A DNA stretch of 64,000 nucleotides from Actinomycetota bacterium (GTDB taxonomy: Bacteria > Actinomycetota > Acidimicrobiia > Acidimicrobiales > CADCSY01). The translations under genes and the position numbers were made by a program. The stretch is from the NCBI GenBank assembly GCA_004366205.1, contig SIRW01000019.1, forward strand, positions 54,821 through 118,820, written 5' to 3'. Below are positions 30,955 to 40,693 of the stretch, piece after piece (position 1 is the stretch's first letter; every line of letters begins with the position of its first letter). The notes beneath the pieces are model-generated. The model was not told where the DNA came from. It did no database searches and was given only the letters and a program-made list of their open reading frames with translations.

Positions 30955-32193
30955 GTGGCGCGATCGATGGTCGTGGTGCTGATGGTCGCCGCGCTCGTCG
31001 GGTCGGGGCCCACGGCTGCGGCGTCGCCACAGGCGTACGCGCCGTTGGATGCGCCCGGACCGGAGCTGAGCGTCCCGGTGGCCGCGCTCCACGCGGCGCT
31101 CACGTGCGACCGTCCGACCATGAGCGGAGTCGAGCGCAACCCGGTGCTGCTGGTCCACGGGACGAACCTGACCGCCGAGGGCAACTTCTCGTGGAACTAC
31201 GCGCGGGACTTCGCGGCCCGGGGCTGGGCCCACTGCCTGCTCGACCTGCCCGGGTACGGCCTCGAGGACATCCAGGTGGCGGGCGAGTACGTCGTGTACG
31301 CCCTGCGGCGCCTGGCTGCGGAGTCCGGCCGGCGCGTCGACGTCGTCGGCTACAGCCAGGGCGGCATGCTGCCCCGGTGGGCGCTGCGCTTCTGGCCCGA
31401 CACCCGGGCGCTTGTCGAGAACCTGGTCGGCCTCGCGCCGTCCAACCACGGTACGGTGCTCGCCCACGTGACCTGCTCGGGTGACTGCCATCCCGCCCAC
31501 CACCAGCAGGCGGCATCGGCTCGCTTCATCGAGGCGCTCAACAGCGGGACCGAGACGTTCGCCGGCATCGACTACACCGTCGTGTACACCCGCTACGACG
31601 AGATCGTGGTGCCCAACCTCGACGACAGCGGGGCGTCCTCGCTGCGCACGGGCGACGGGACCATTGCCAACATCGCCCTGCAGGACGTGTGCCCCACCAA
31701 CACCGCCGAGCACCTCGCCATCGGCAGCTACGACGCCGTCGCGCACGCGCTCGTGGTCGACGCCCTCACCCACGCCGGCCCGGCCGATCCTGCTCGCATC
31801 GACCTCGCCACCTGCGCCACGCCCTTCCAGCCCGGCGTCGACCCCGCGACGTTCGCGGTCGACTACGCCCGCTACCTCGCCGTCATCGCCGAGTCGTGGG
31901 ACGCCGTCGAGCAGATCCCCGAGGAGCCACCCCTGGCCTGCTACGTCACGGCATCCTGTGTCGCTGGGTCGCCGGTGACCGAGGGCGCCGGCGACCACGC
32001 TGCCGGACCGCAGGGGCCTCAGCCCATCGGCCAGCTGCCCGCGACAGGGTGGCGGGGAGCTGCGACCACCACCGCACTCGCGCTCGGCCTGCTCGGTCTC
32101 GCGCTCCTCCCTGCCGGGCGGGGCCGTCGCCGGTCCTCCCCCGGCGGCATGAGGCACAGGCACCCCAGCGAAGTTGACCGGACGGTCAAGTAG
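30955..32193 (+). CDS. Secreted alpha/beta-fold lipase with C-terminal LPATG anchor
   Basis: Signal peptide VARSMVVVLMVAALVGSGPTAAA; NPVLLVHGTNLTAEGNFSWNY; VDVVGYSQGGMLPRWALRFWPD; C-terminus QLPATGWRGAATTTALALGLLGLALLPAGRGRRR. Confidence 0.88.
   Translation: MARSMVVVLMVAALVGSGPTAAASPQAYAPLDAPGPELSVPVAALHAALTCDRPTMSGVERNPVLLVHGTNLTAEGNFSWNYARDFAARGWAHCLLDLPGYGLEDIQVAGEYVVYALRRLAAESGRRVDVVGYSQGGMLPRWALRFWPDTRALVENLVGLAPSNHGTVLAHVTCSGDCHPAHHQQAASARFIEALNSGTETFAGIDYTVVYTRYDEIVVPNLDDSGASSLRTGDGTIANIALQDVCPTNTAEHLAIGSYDAVAHALVVDALTHAGPADPARIDLATCATPFQPGVDPATFAVDYARYLAVIAESWDAVEQIPEEPPLACYVTASCVAGSPVTEGAGDHAAGPQGPQPIGQLPATGWRGAATTTALALGLLGLALLPAGRGRRRSSPGGMRHRHPSEVDRTVK
32174..32189. promoter_or_regulatory. 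Palindrome TTGACCG-ga-CGGTCAA, candidate TetR-family operator
   Basis: Perfect 7-bp arms, 2-bp centre, 20 bp upstream of the ATG at 32210. Confidence 0.5.
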
Positions 32194-32209
32194 CGACCAC
32201 GATCGGGAG

Positions 32210-33103
32210 ATGCCGCTCGCGCCGGTCAACGACGGGATCGAGGTCTTCTACGAGGAGCTCGGGTCGGGTGACGACCCGCCGCTCCTCCTGGTCATGGGTC
32301 TGGGCGCCCAGATGCTGTCGTGGGACACCGAGCTGTGCGAGCTGCTGGTGTCACGGGGCTTCCGGGTGATCCGCTTCGACAACCGCGACGTGGGGCTGTC
32401 CACCAAGCTCGACGACCAGACCGTCGACTTCGCCGCCACGTTCGCCGCGCTGCTCAAGGGCCAGCAGGTCGAGGTTCCCTACCTGCTGTCGGACATGGCG
32501 GACGACGCCGTCGGCCTGCTCGACCACCTCGGCATCGGGGCGGCCCACATCGTCGGCGCGTCGATGGGCGGCATGATCGTGCAGACCATGGCCATCGAGC
32601 ACCCCGAGCGCGTGCTGAGCATGACGTCGATCATGTCGACCACCGGCGCCACCGACGTCGGCCAGCCCGGTCAGGAAGCCATGCGGGTGCTGCTCCAGCG
32701 GCCGCCCGCCGACCGCGAGGGCGCGATCGAGCACAGCGTCGAGGTCAGCCGCCTGCTGCACGGCCCGTCCTTCCCCTTCGACGAGGACCGGGCCCGGCGC
32801 AAGGCCGCCGAGGCGTACGACCGCTCGTTCTACCCCGAAGGCGTGAGCCGCCAGCTTCTGGCGATCGTCGCCTCCGGCGACCGGACGGCCGCCCTGCGCG
32901 GGCTCGACGTCCCGACCCTCGTGATCCACGGAGACCACGACCCGCTGGTCACGTACTCGGGGGGCCAGGCCACCGCCGCGGCCATCCCCGGCGCCGAGTT
33001 GCTGACCATCGAGGAGATGGGCCACTCCATCCCCGAGGAGACCTGGCCGCAGATCGTGGATGCCATCGCCCGGCTCGTCGAGCGGGCGAACGCCCGCGCC
33101 TGA
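32210..33103 (+). CDS. Alpha/beta hydrolase
   Basis: PPLLLVMGLGAQMLSWDTELCELL; GASMGGMIVQTMAIEHPERV; TLVIHGDHDPLV. Confidence 0.92.
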   Translation: MPLAPVNDGIEVFYEELGSGDDPPLLLVMGLGAQMLSWDTELCELLVSRGFRVIRFDNRDVGLSTKLDDQTVDFAATFAALLKGQQVEVPYLLSDMADDAVGLLDHLGIGAAHIVGASMGGMIVQTMAIEHPERVLSMTSIMSTTGATDVGQPGQEAMRVLLQRPPADREGAIEHSVEVSRLLHGPSFPFDEDRARRKAAEAYDRSFYPEGVSRQLLAIVASGDRTAALRGLDVPTLVIHGDHDPLVTYSGGQATAAAIPGAELLTIEEMGHSIPEETWPQIVDAIARLVERANARA

Positions 33104-33129
33104 CAACGAGACACCGAGGAGGAGACGCC

Positions 33130-34272
33130 ATGGGCCCGCTCGCGGGGATCAAGGTCATCGAGATCGCCGGGATCGGTCCCGGCCCGTTCGCCGCCATGAT
33201 GCTGGCCGACATGGGGGCCGAGGTCCTCCGGGTCGACCGTGCCCAGGCCGTGGTCGGCGGCGACGCCGGCAACCCGCCGCTCGACCTGCTCAACCGCGGG
33301 CGCCGCTCGATCGGCGTCGACCTCAAGCAACCCGACGGCGTCGAGACCGTGCTGCGCCTGGTCGAGGGCGCCGACGCCCTCATCGAGGGGTTCCGGCCCG
33401 GCGTGGCCGAGCGCCTGGGCATCGGGCCCGACGCTTGCCGGGAGCGCAACCCCCGCCTCGTGTACGGGCGCATGACCGGCTGGGGCCAGGAGGGTCCGTA
33501 CGCCCCGACCGCCGGGCACGACATCAACTACATCGCGCTCGCCGGTGCCCTGCACCCGATCGGGCGGCGGGGCGAGGCGCCGGTGCCGCCGCTCAACCTG
33601 GTCGGCGACTTCGGCGGTGGCGGTTTGCTGCTGGCCTTCGGCGTCGCCTGCGCCCTGCTCGAGCGGGAGCGGTCGGGTGAGGGGCAGGTCATCGACGCGG
33701 CCATGGTCGACGGCGCCGCCGTGCTCACCACGATGTTCTACGGCTTGAAAGCCATGGGCTTCTGGACCACCGAGCGGGGCACGAACCTGCTCGACACCGG
33801 CGCCCACTTCTACGACGTGTACGAATGCGCCGACGGCGAGTACGTGTCGATCGGCTCGATCGAGCCCCAGTTCTACGCCGAGCTCCTGCGGCTCTCGGGT
33901 CTCGAGGGCGAGGACCTGCCCCACCAGATGGACCGGGGCCAGTGGCCGGCGCTGAAGGAGCGGTTCGCTCAGGTGTTCCGCCAGAAGACCAGGGCCGAGT
34001 GGTGCGAGATCATGGAGGGGAGCGACGTGTGCTTCGCGCCCGTGCTGTCGCTCGACGAGGCCCATCAGCACCCCCACAACCGGCACCGCCAGACCTTCGT
34101 GGAGGTGGCCGGCGTCACCCAGCCCGCGCCCGCGCCCCGGTTCAGCCGCACCGAGCCCGAGATCGCCCGCCCGCCGGCGCACCCCGGCCAGCACACCGAC
34201 GAGGCCCTGGCCGACTGGGGGTTCGCCGCCGACGAGATCGCCAAGCTGCGCGAGGCCGGCGCCATCCGCTGA
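33130..34272 (+). CDS. CaiB/BaiF family CoA-transferase (alpha-methylacyl-CoA racemase-like)
   Basis: MGPLAGIKVIEIAGIGPGPFAAMMLADMGAEVLRVDR; GRRSIGVDLKQPDG; MTGWGQEGPYAPTAGHDINYIALAGAL. Confidence 0.95.
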   Translation: MGPLAGIKVIEIAGIGPGPFAAMMLADMGAEVLRVDRAQAVVGGDAGNPPLDLLNRGRRSIGVDLKQPDGVETVLRLVEGADALIEGFRPGVAERLGIGPDACRERNPRLVYGRMTGWGQEGPYAPTAGHDINYIALAGALHPIGRRGEAPVPPLNLVGDFGGGGLLLAFGVACALLERERSGEGQVIDAAMVDGAAVLTTMFYGLKAMGFWTTERGTNLLDTGAHFYDVYECADGEYVSIGSIEPQFYAELLRLSGLEGEDLPHQMDRGQWPALKERFAQVFRQKTRAEWCEIMEGSDVCFAPVLSLDEAHQHPHNRHRQTFVEVAGVTQPAPAPRFSRTEPEIARPPAHPGQHTDEALADWGFAADEIAKLREAGAIR

Positions 34273-34343
34273 CCGGTCGACGTCGCTTTGCGCGGTCTGG
34301 CGGACGGTGCGGTGCCCAGTGGGCCGCGCCGTAGGATCGCCGG

Positions 34344-35159
34344 GTGCCGCGCACGCTCCTCTGCTTCCACGCCCACCCCGACGACGAGTGCATCGCCACG
34401 GCCGGGGTCATGGCCCGCGCCGCCGACGCCGGGCACCGGGTGGTCCTGGTCGTGGCGACGCGGGGCGAGCACGGCGAGGTCCAGCCCGGGGTGCTGGATC
34501 CCGGCGAGACCCTCGCTGACCGGCGGGTCCAGGAGCTGCACCGCTCGGCCGAGATCCTGGGCGTCGCCCGGGTCGCGCTCCTCGGCTACGTCGACTCGGG
34601 GATGATGGGCGCGCCCACCAACGAGGCGCCGGGCTCGTTCTGGACCGCTGACGTCGACGAGGCCGCGCGCCGGCTCGCAGCGATCCTCGAGGAAGAGCGG
34701 GCGGACGTGCTCACGACCTACGACGAGCACGGCAACTACGGCCACCCCGACCACATCCAGGTGCACCGGGTGGGGCAGCGGGCCGCCGAGCTGGCACGGG
34801 TTCCCCGCGTGTACCAGGCGACGATGAACCGCGACCACGTCCTGCGGAACATGGCGCGCGCCCGGGCGCAGGACGTCGAGGGTCCCGAGCCCGAGGTCGA
34901 CGTCACGACGCTGGGGGTGCCCGAAGCGGCGATCACCACGGCGGTCGACGTGCGTCCGTGGCTCGACCGCAAGCGGGCCTCGATGCGGGCGCATGCCAGC
35001 CAGATCGCCGAGTCCTCGTTCTTCCTGACGCTCCCCGACGAGGCGTTCGCCGAGGCGTTCGGCACCGAGTGGTTCGTGCGCGAGGGCGCACCCCCGCGAC
35101 CGCCCGGCGCCTGGGAGCGCGACCTGTTCGAAGGCCTCGACGGCGAGGAGGGACGGTGA
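34344..35159 (+). CDS. PIG-L (LmbE/MshB-like) deacetylase family protein
   Basis: LLCFHAHPDDECIATAGVMARAADAGHRVVLVVATRGE; YGHPDHIQVHRVG. Confidence 0.92.
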   Translation: MPRTLLCFHAHPDDECIATAGVMARAADAGHRVVLVVATRGEHGEVQPGVLDPGETLADRRVQELHRSAEILGVARVALLGYVDSGMMGAPTNEAPGSFWTADVDEAARRLAAILEEERADVLTTYDEHGNYGHPDHIQVHRVGQRAAELARVPRVYQATMNRDHVLRNMARARAQDVEGPEPEVDVTTLGVPEAAITTAVDVRPWLDRKRASMRAHASQIAESSFFLTLPDEAFAEAFGTEWFVREGAPPRPPGAWERDLFEGLDGEEGR

Positions 35160-36277
35160 GCCTGGCGCTGCCCGAGCCCTGGACGCACACCGGGTACGCC
35201 CAGCGCCTGCACTTCGGCGCCGGTGCGCTGAACCGCATCGCCGAGGTGCTCCGCGAGACGCCCGGGCGCACGTGGATGCTGGTGTCGACCGCGGGCCGCC
35301 TCGCCTCCGACGACGGGCAGCGCCTCGTCGGGTTGCTCGGCCGGTTCCTCGCCGTGACCTTCGACGGCGTGCGGTCCCACGTGCCCGCCGACGCCGTGCA
35401 GGCCGCGGTCATGGCCGCCCGGCGGGACGCCGTCGACGGCGTCGTCTCCTTCGGTGGCGGTTCCTGCGCGGACCTGGCCAAGGCCGTGTGCTTCTTCGTC
35501 GAGCAGCAGTCGGGCGCGCCCGGAGCGTCCTACGTCGACCGGCCGGCGGTGGCCCACGTGGCCGTGCCCACGGCCTACTCGGGGGCCGAGGCGACCCCGT
35601 TCTTCGGGATGACCGACCCCGCGGCGCGCCGCAAGCAGGGGGCCGGCGGGCCGACCATCGCCCCCATCGCCGTCGTGTACGACCCCGAGGTCACGCTCGG
35701 CACGCCCGCCCGGATCAGCGCCGAGACCGGCATGAACGCCCTCGCCCACGGCATCGAGATCGCCTACTCGCCCCGTCGCACCCCCGAGGCCGAGGCGGTG
35801 GCGCTGGCCTGCGTCGAGCGGGTCGCCGACGCCCTGCCCCGGGTGGTCGACGACCCCAGCGACCTGGCCGCGCGCGCCGACATGCTCGCCGCCGCCGCCC
35901 TCGGCGGCAGGTGCCTCCAGAACGGCAGCATGGGCGCCCACCACGGCCTCGCCCAGCAGCTCGGCGGCCGGACGGGGATGCCCCACGGGCTGGCCAACGC
36001 CGTGCTCCTGGCCCACGTGATGCGGTTCAACGCCGAGGCCGTGCCCGGCCCGATGCACCGCATCGGCGTTGCGCTCGGCGACCCCGACGACGCGCCCGGC
36101 GCCGTCGCCCGGCTCGTGGAGCGGCTGGGCCTGCCCACGCGCCTGTCCGAGTGCGGCGTAACCGACGACGACCTCGACGCCGTGGCCCGCATGGCCCCCG
36201 GGAGCCCCAGCGTGCAGGCCAACCCCCGCCCGGTCGGCGAGGCCGACGCCCGTGCCATCCTCGCCGATGCCTCCTGA
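35156..36277 (+). CDS. Iron-containing alcohol dehydrogenase / maleylacetate reductase family
   Basis: FGGGSCADLAKAVCFF; VPTAYSGAEATPFFGMTD; TGMNALAHGIEIAYSP; GAHHGLAQQLGGRTGMPHGLANAVLLAHVM. Confidence 0.9.
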   Translation: MSLALPEPWTHTGYAQRLHFGAGALNRIAEVLRETPGRTWMLVSTAGRLASDDGQRLVGLLGRFLAVTFDGVRSHVPADAVQAAVMAARRDAVDGVVSFGGGSCADLAKAVCFFVEQQSGAPGASYVDRPAVAHVAVPTAYSGAEATPFFGMTDPAARRKQGAGGPTIAPIAVVYDPEVTLGTPARISAETGMNALAHGIEIAYSPRRTPEAEAVALACVERVADALPRVVDDPSDLAARADMLAAAALGGRCLQNGSMGAHHGLAQQLGGRTGMPHGLANAVLLAHVMRFNAEAVPGPMHRIGVALGDPDDAPGAVARLVERLGLPTRLSECGVTDDDLDAVARMAPGSPSVQANPRPVGEADARAILADAS

Positions 36278-38360
36278 GGTCGCGGGCCCACCCGGCTACC
36301 CACCGGCGGAGCGCCTGGATCTGGTCGAGGACATCCACGGCCACCGGGTCGCCGACCCCTACCGGTGGCTGGAGGACCCTGACGACCCCCGCACGGTCGC
36401 CTGGTCGGCCGCCCAGGACGAGCTCTGGCGGGCCCACGCCGAGCGCCTGTCCGGGCGGGGCGCGTTCCTCGCCCGCCTGCGAGCGTCGACGCCGGGCTTC
36501 GTCGGGCCGCCCGTCGTCCGGGGCGACCGGGTGTTCCTCACCCGGCGCGAGCCTGACCAGGAGCACCCGGTCCTGTACGTGCGGGAGGCCGGCGGCACCG
36601 AGCGGGCGCTGCTCGACCCCATGGTGATCGACCCGTCGGGGATCACCACCCTCGACGCCTGGTCCCCGTCGAAGGACGGCCGGCTCCTCGCCTACCAGCT
36701 GTCGGAGGGCGGCGACGAGGAGAGCGTGCTGCGGGTGCTGGACGTCGCGACCGGCGAGGTCGTGGACGGGCCGATCGAGCGGGTCCGCTACTCGCCGGTG
36801 GCGTGGTCGGCGGACGGCTCGGCCTTCTACTACGCGCGCCGCCTGCCCCCCGAGTCCGTGCCTGCGGGCGAGGAGCCGTACCACCGGCGGGTGTGGCGCC
36901 ACCGGCTCGGCACGGACGCCGAGGACGACGTCGAGGTGTTCGGAGCGGGCCGCGACCTGCGCACCTACTACGACGTGCGCACCTCCGTCGACGGTCGCTG
37001 GCTCGTCGTGTCCGCCTCGATCGGCACGGAGCCCCGGACCGACGTGTACCTCGCCGACCTCGAGGCCGGCGACCCGGACGCGCCCGTGCTGCGGCCGGTG
37101 ATCGAGGGCGTCGACGCCATCGCCCACGTGTGGGTCCACCCCGATGGCCGGCTCTACGTGCACACCAACCTCGACGCCCCCCGCTGGCGGCTGGCCGTGA
37201 CGAGCCCGACCCGGCCGGGACCGGACTCCTGGCGTGACCTGCTGCCCGAGGACCCGGATGGCGCCGTCCTCGACGGCGTGGCCGTGACCGACCACGTCGT
37301 GGTGGCGGCGCGCACCCGCGACGTGGTCGCCGAGGTGACCCGGCACGACAAGATGACCGGCGCGCCCGACGGCGAGATCCCGCTGCCCGGCATGGGAACG
37401 GTCGCCCTCGTCGCCCGCCCCGAGGGTGGCGACCGGGTGTGGCTCGCCTACGGCGACTACCTGACGCCGGGCGTGGTGCTCGAGCACGACGTCGTGACGG
37501 GGGAGACCCGGGAGTGGGCGCGGGCGCCCGGCGCCCCCGACCTGCGGGGGGTGGCCGTGCACCGCGCCTTCGTCACCTCGACCGACGGGGTGCGCGTCCC
37601 CGCGTTCGTCGTGGCGCGGGGCGAGGTGCCACCAGCCGCGCCCCGGCCCACCATCCTGTACGGCTACGGAGGGTTCGACATCGCCCTGAGCCCGGCGTAC
37701 TCGGCGGGCATCGCCGCCTGGGTCGAGGCCGGCGGGGTGTACGTGGTCGCCAACCTGCGGGGTGGGTCGGAGTACGGCGAGGCCTGGCACCGCGCCGGCA
37801 TGCGCGAGCGCAAGCAGCAGGTGTTCGACGACTTCGCCGCCGTGGCCGGGTGGCTCGTGGACGAGGGGTGGACCACTCCGGACCGGCTGGGCATCTCGGG
37901 AGGCAGCAACGGCGGGCTGCTCGTGGGCGCGGCGCTCACCCAATGGCCCGATCGATTCCGGTCCGTCGTGTGCAGCGCCCCGCTGCTCGACATGGTCCGC
38001 TACGAGCGCTTCGGCCTGGGCGCCACCTGGAGCGACGAGTACGGCACGGCCGGCGACCCCACCGAGCTCGGCTGGCTGCTCGGCTACTCGCCGTACCACC
38101 GGGTGCGGGCGGGCGTGGCCTATCCCGCTGTGCTGTTCACCGTGTTCGAGTCCGACACCCGCGTCGACCCGCTGCACGCCCGCAAGCTGTGCGCCGCCCT
38201 GCAGTGGGCCACCAGCGCGGACCCCGCCGAGCGACCCATCCTGCTGCGGCGGGAGACCGACGTGGGCCACGGCCAGCGCAGCGTCTCTCGCACCCTCGAG
38301 CTGCAGGCCGACACCGCCGCCTTCCATGCCCACCACCTGGGACTGGCGCCACCGGGCTGA
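36267..38360 (+). CDS. Prolyl oligopeptidase family serine peptidase (S9A)
   Basis: DIHGHRVADPYRWLEDPDDPRTVAW; LYGYGGFDIALSPAYS; GISGGSNGGLLVGAALTQWPDRFRSVVC; DTRVDPLHARKLCAAL. Confidence 0.94.
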   Translation: MPPEVAGPPGYPPAERLDLVEDIHGHRVADPYRWLEDPDDPRTVAWSAAQDELWRAHAERLSGRGAFLARLRASTPGFVGPPVVRGDRVFLTRREPDQEHPVLYVREAGGTERALLDPMVIDPSGITTLDAWSPSKDGRLLAYQLSEGGDEESVLRVLDVATGEVVDGPIERVRYSPVAWSADGSAFYYARRLPPESVPAGEEPYHRRVWRHRLGTDAEDDVEVFGAGRDLRTYYDVRTSVDGRWLVVSASIGTEPRTDVYLADLEAGDPDAPVLRPVIEGVDAIAHVWVHPDGRLYVHTNLDAPRWRLAVTSPTRPGPDSWRDLLPEDPDGAVLDGVAVTDHVVVAARTRDVVAEVTRHDKMTGAPDGEIPLPGMGTVALVARPEGGDRVWLAYGDYLTPGVVLEHDVVTGETREWARAPGAPDLRGVAVHRAFVTSTDGVRVPAFVVARGEVPPAAPRPTILYGYGGFDIALSPAYSAGIAAWVEAGGVYVVANLRGGSEYGEAWHRAGMRERKQQVFDDFAAVAGWLVDEGWTTPDRLGISGGSNGGLLVGAALTQWPDRFRSVVCSAPLLDMVRYERFGLGATWSDEYGTAGDPTELGWLLGYSPYHRVRAGVAYPAVLFTVFESDTRVDPLHARKLCAALQWATSADPAERPILLRRETDVGHGQRSVSRTLELQADTAAFHAHHLGLAPPG

Positions 38361-38415
38361 GCCTCGACACCGCCGGCGGTGGCTGCATCCCGGCGCCGTG
38401 GTGCATCGGTGACGG

Positions 38416-40185
38416 TCAGCCGCGAGGAGGTGGCACGTCGAAGCCGGTGGGCTCGTAGCGCACGTACGCCGACCAGAAGATCCAGCTGTCGAGGCCCAGG
38501 TCGTACACGGCGCGGATCTGGTCCTGGTACTCCTGGGCGCCGTAGCGGTGACCCAGCGAGAACGCCTGGAGCCACGGGGTGATGACGGTGCCGGTGCCCT
38601 CGACCTTCTCCTGGAAGTCGGCGACCGAGCGCTTGACCATCTCGTAGGGCATGCGCGGCGGATCGGCCACGCCGTACTCGCCCCGGACCCACAGCGACGG
38701 GTAGACCATCGGGGCGATCACGTCGGTGTAGCGGGCGATCTGGGGGATGTCCTGACCGACGGGGTCGGGCCGGTCGGCGGCGATGCCGAACACCGCTGCG
38801 CCGTGGAGGACGCCCTCGGCCCGGATCAGGGGATACGCCTCGGCCAGGAACTGCACGATGCTGCGCTTCGGTTCGGTGCGCAGGCCCGGGATGACCATGC
38901 GGTCGAGGGCACCCTCGGGCCGGCGGATGTAGTCCCACATGATCTCGTCGACACCGGCTCGGGCCGCCTCGAGGGCGATGGCGAGGTTGTAGCGGCGCAC
39001 CTCGGGGTGGGCGAAGTTGGTGAACCCGCCGTAGACCGGCAGAGGTTGACCGTCGGTGTCCTGGATCACCCAGTCGTGGTCGCCCCGCTCCCAGGCCGCC
39101 CGGGCGAGGACCGGGTCCCGGAAGGCCACGACCCGTCCGATGACGCGCACGCCGCGGGCGTGGAGCTCGGCGACTGCGTCCTCGAGGTCGAACAGGTTGT
39201 GGGTCGCGCCGATCTCGTTGGCCAGCGCGACCCGGGTGCGGTGGCCGAGCTCGCCGCTCTCGTCCTTGATCGACAGCTCGACGGTGTCGATGCGCCCGGC
39301 GTCGATGAGCTCGAAGATCGCGGTCCGCAGGCCGTCGTGGTTCCAGGCCGCGGCGGACACGTGCACGCCCCGCCCGCCCGGGTGCTCGACGGGTACGAAG
39401 ACGTCCTGCGTCGCCCGGTTCCCGGCGGGGTCGACGGCCACGATCCGCACCGGTCCTGCGGGCGGGCGGTCGTAGGCGAGCTCGAAGCGGCCCTCCTCGT
39501 CGACCTCGACCGGCGCGTTGTCCACCCGCACCCGGACGTCCGGATCGACCTGGCCGGCGATCGTCACGGGCGCGTCGATGGGCACGGGGTCGAGCAGCAC
39601 CGGGACGCGGATGTCGGGCGGGTCGTTGCGCACGGCGAAGCGCACCTCGGCGACCGCCGACCCGAACAGGGCGCGGGGGACGACGAGCCGCAGCACGTGC
39701 TCGCCGTCCTCCAGCGGCCAGTCCGACTCGGGCATCCAGCGCAGGGCCCCCTCGAGGCGCTCGGCGGGATCGACGGGCAGCCCGTTCAGGGTCAGCTCGG
39801 CCTGGCGGAGGACGTGGTCCTCGACGTCGGCGCGCAGCACGACGTCGAGGTTCGCTGCCTGCTCGGCGGTCAGCAGGGCGCCGTCGGCCACCCCCTGGAT
39901 CGACAGCTCCACGCGGTTCGCCCCGTAGGCCAGCATCCCCAGGTAGCCCAGCAGCACCACCCACAGGGCGATGACGCCGAGCAGGAACACGTCGGGACCC
40001 TTGCGGGGTGCGAGGGGGCGTCGCCGGCGACCCAGCGACCGCGGGAAGCGAGGCGTGGACCGCCCGCCGCCGGGATCGATGAGGATCGGCGGCCGGTAGC
40101 CGGGGAGGGGGTCCCGCCGCCGCCCACGGAACCGTGAGCGCCGGCCGGCTCCCGCTCCGGGGATGTCACGCAGCGAGGTCGGCAT
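38416..40185 (-). CDS. Membrane-anchored putative glycoside hydrolase (DUF4015/GH13-like PF13200-type barrel) with Ig-like region
   Basis: N-terminal TM; GVHVSAAAWNHDGLRTAIFELIDAGRIDTVELSIKDESGELGH...; EIMWDYIRRPEGALDRMV; DVIAPMVYPSLW; TVITPWLQAFSLG. Confidence 0.8.
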   Translation of the reverse strand: MPTSLRDIPGAGAGRRSRFRGRRRDPLPGYRPPILIDPGGGRSTPRFPRSLGRRRRPLAPRKGPDVFLLGVIALWVVLLGYLGMLAYGANRVELSIQGVADGALLTAEQAANLDVVLRADVEDHVLRQAELTLNGLPVDPAERLEGALRWMPESDWPLEDGEHVLRLVVPRALFGSAVAEVRFAVRNDPPDIRVPVLLDPVPIDAPVTIAGQVDPDVRVRVDNAPVEVDEEGRFELAYDRPPAGPVRIVAVDPAGNRATQDVFVPVEHPGGRGVHVSAAAWNHDGLRTAIFELIDAGRIDTVELSIKDESGELGHRTRVALANEIGATHNLFDLEDAVAELHARGVRVIGRVVAFRDPVLARAAWERGDHDWVIQDTDGQPLPVYGGFTNFAHPEVRRYNLAIALEAARAGVDEIMWDYIRRPEGALDRMVIPGLRTEPKRSIVQFLAEAYPLIRAEGVLHGAAVFGIAADRPDPVGQDIPQIARYTDVIAPMVYPSLWVRGEYGVADPPRMPYEMVKRSVADFQEKVEGTGTVITPWLQAFSLGHRYGAQEYQDQIRAVYDLGLDSWIFWSAYVRYEPTGFDVPPPRG

Positions 40186-40314
40186 GGTCCACAGAGCCCG
40201 TGGTCGGGCCCATCCATGACAGCAGAACCAGGCATCGGGCACCAACCCCGGCGCCCGCGCCGGGCGCCGGGAGGCTCGTCGCTAGGCTGCGCGGCCGGCT
40301 GTCCGGTCGAGGAG

Positions 40315-40677
40315 GTGGCTCAGCTGCTGCGGGAGCTCCACGTGGCCTCCGCGTGGGTCGTCGTCATCGGCAACGGCGTGGCCGGCCTCTGGGCGCTCGG
40401 CGCGCACTGGCTCGTCGCGCTGCGGGTGCGGGCCCTGTGGTGGTTCGTCGCCGCCGTGCAGGTGGCGGTCTTCGTGCAGGTCGCCTTCGGGGTGGCGATG
40501 GTCGCGGGGGAGGAGGTCGAGGTCGACTCGCTCCACATGTTCTACGGGTTCCTGGCCATCGTGGCGGTCGGCATCATGTACTCGTACCGCGACCAGCTCC
40601 GCCACCGGTTGTACCTGCTCTACGGGCTGGGAGGCCTGTTCCTGATGGGGCTGCTCATCCGGGCGATGGCCCTCTGA
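40315..40677 (+). CDS. Hypothetical multi-pass membrane protein
   Basis: VAQLLRELHVASAWVVVIGNGVAGLWALGAHWLV...LHMFYGFLAIVAVGIMYSYRDQLRHRLYLLYGLGGLFLMGLLIRAMAL; three to four TM segments. Start chosen inside ORF 40216..40677. Confidence 0.7.
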   Translation: MAQLLRELHVASAWVVVIGNGVAGLWALGAHWLVALRVRALWWFVAAVQVAVFVQVAFGVAMVAGEEVEVDSLHMFYGFLAIVAVGIMYSYRDQLRHRLYLLYGLGGLFLMGLLIRAMAL

Positions 40678-40693
40678 GGCCCGCAATCGTCGC

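Noticed and set aside
36027-38336. 769-aa minus-strand ORF opposite the S9 peptidase
   Set aside because: Antisense to a clear prolyl oligopeptidase; composition typical of shadow ORFs in high-GC DNA.
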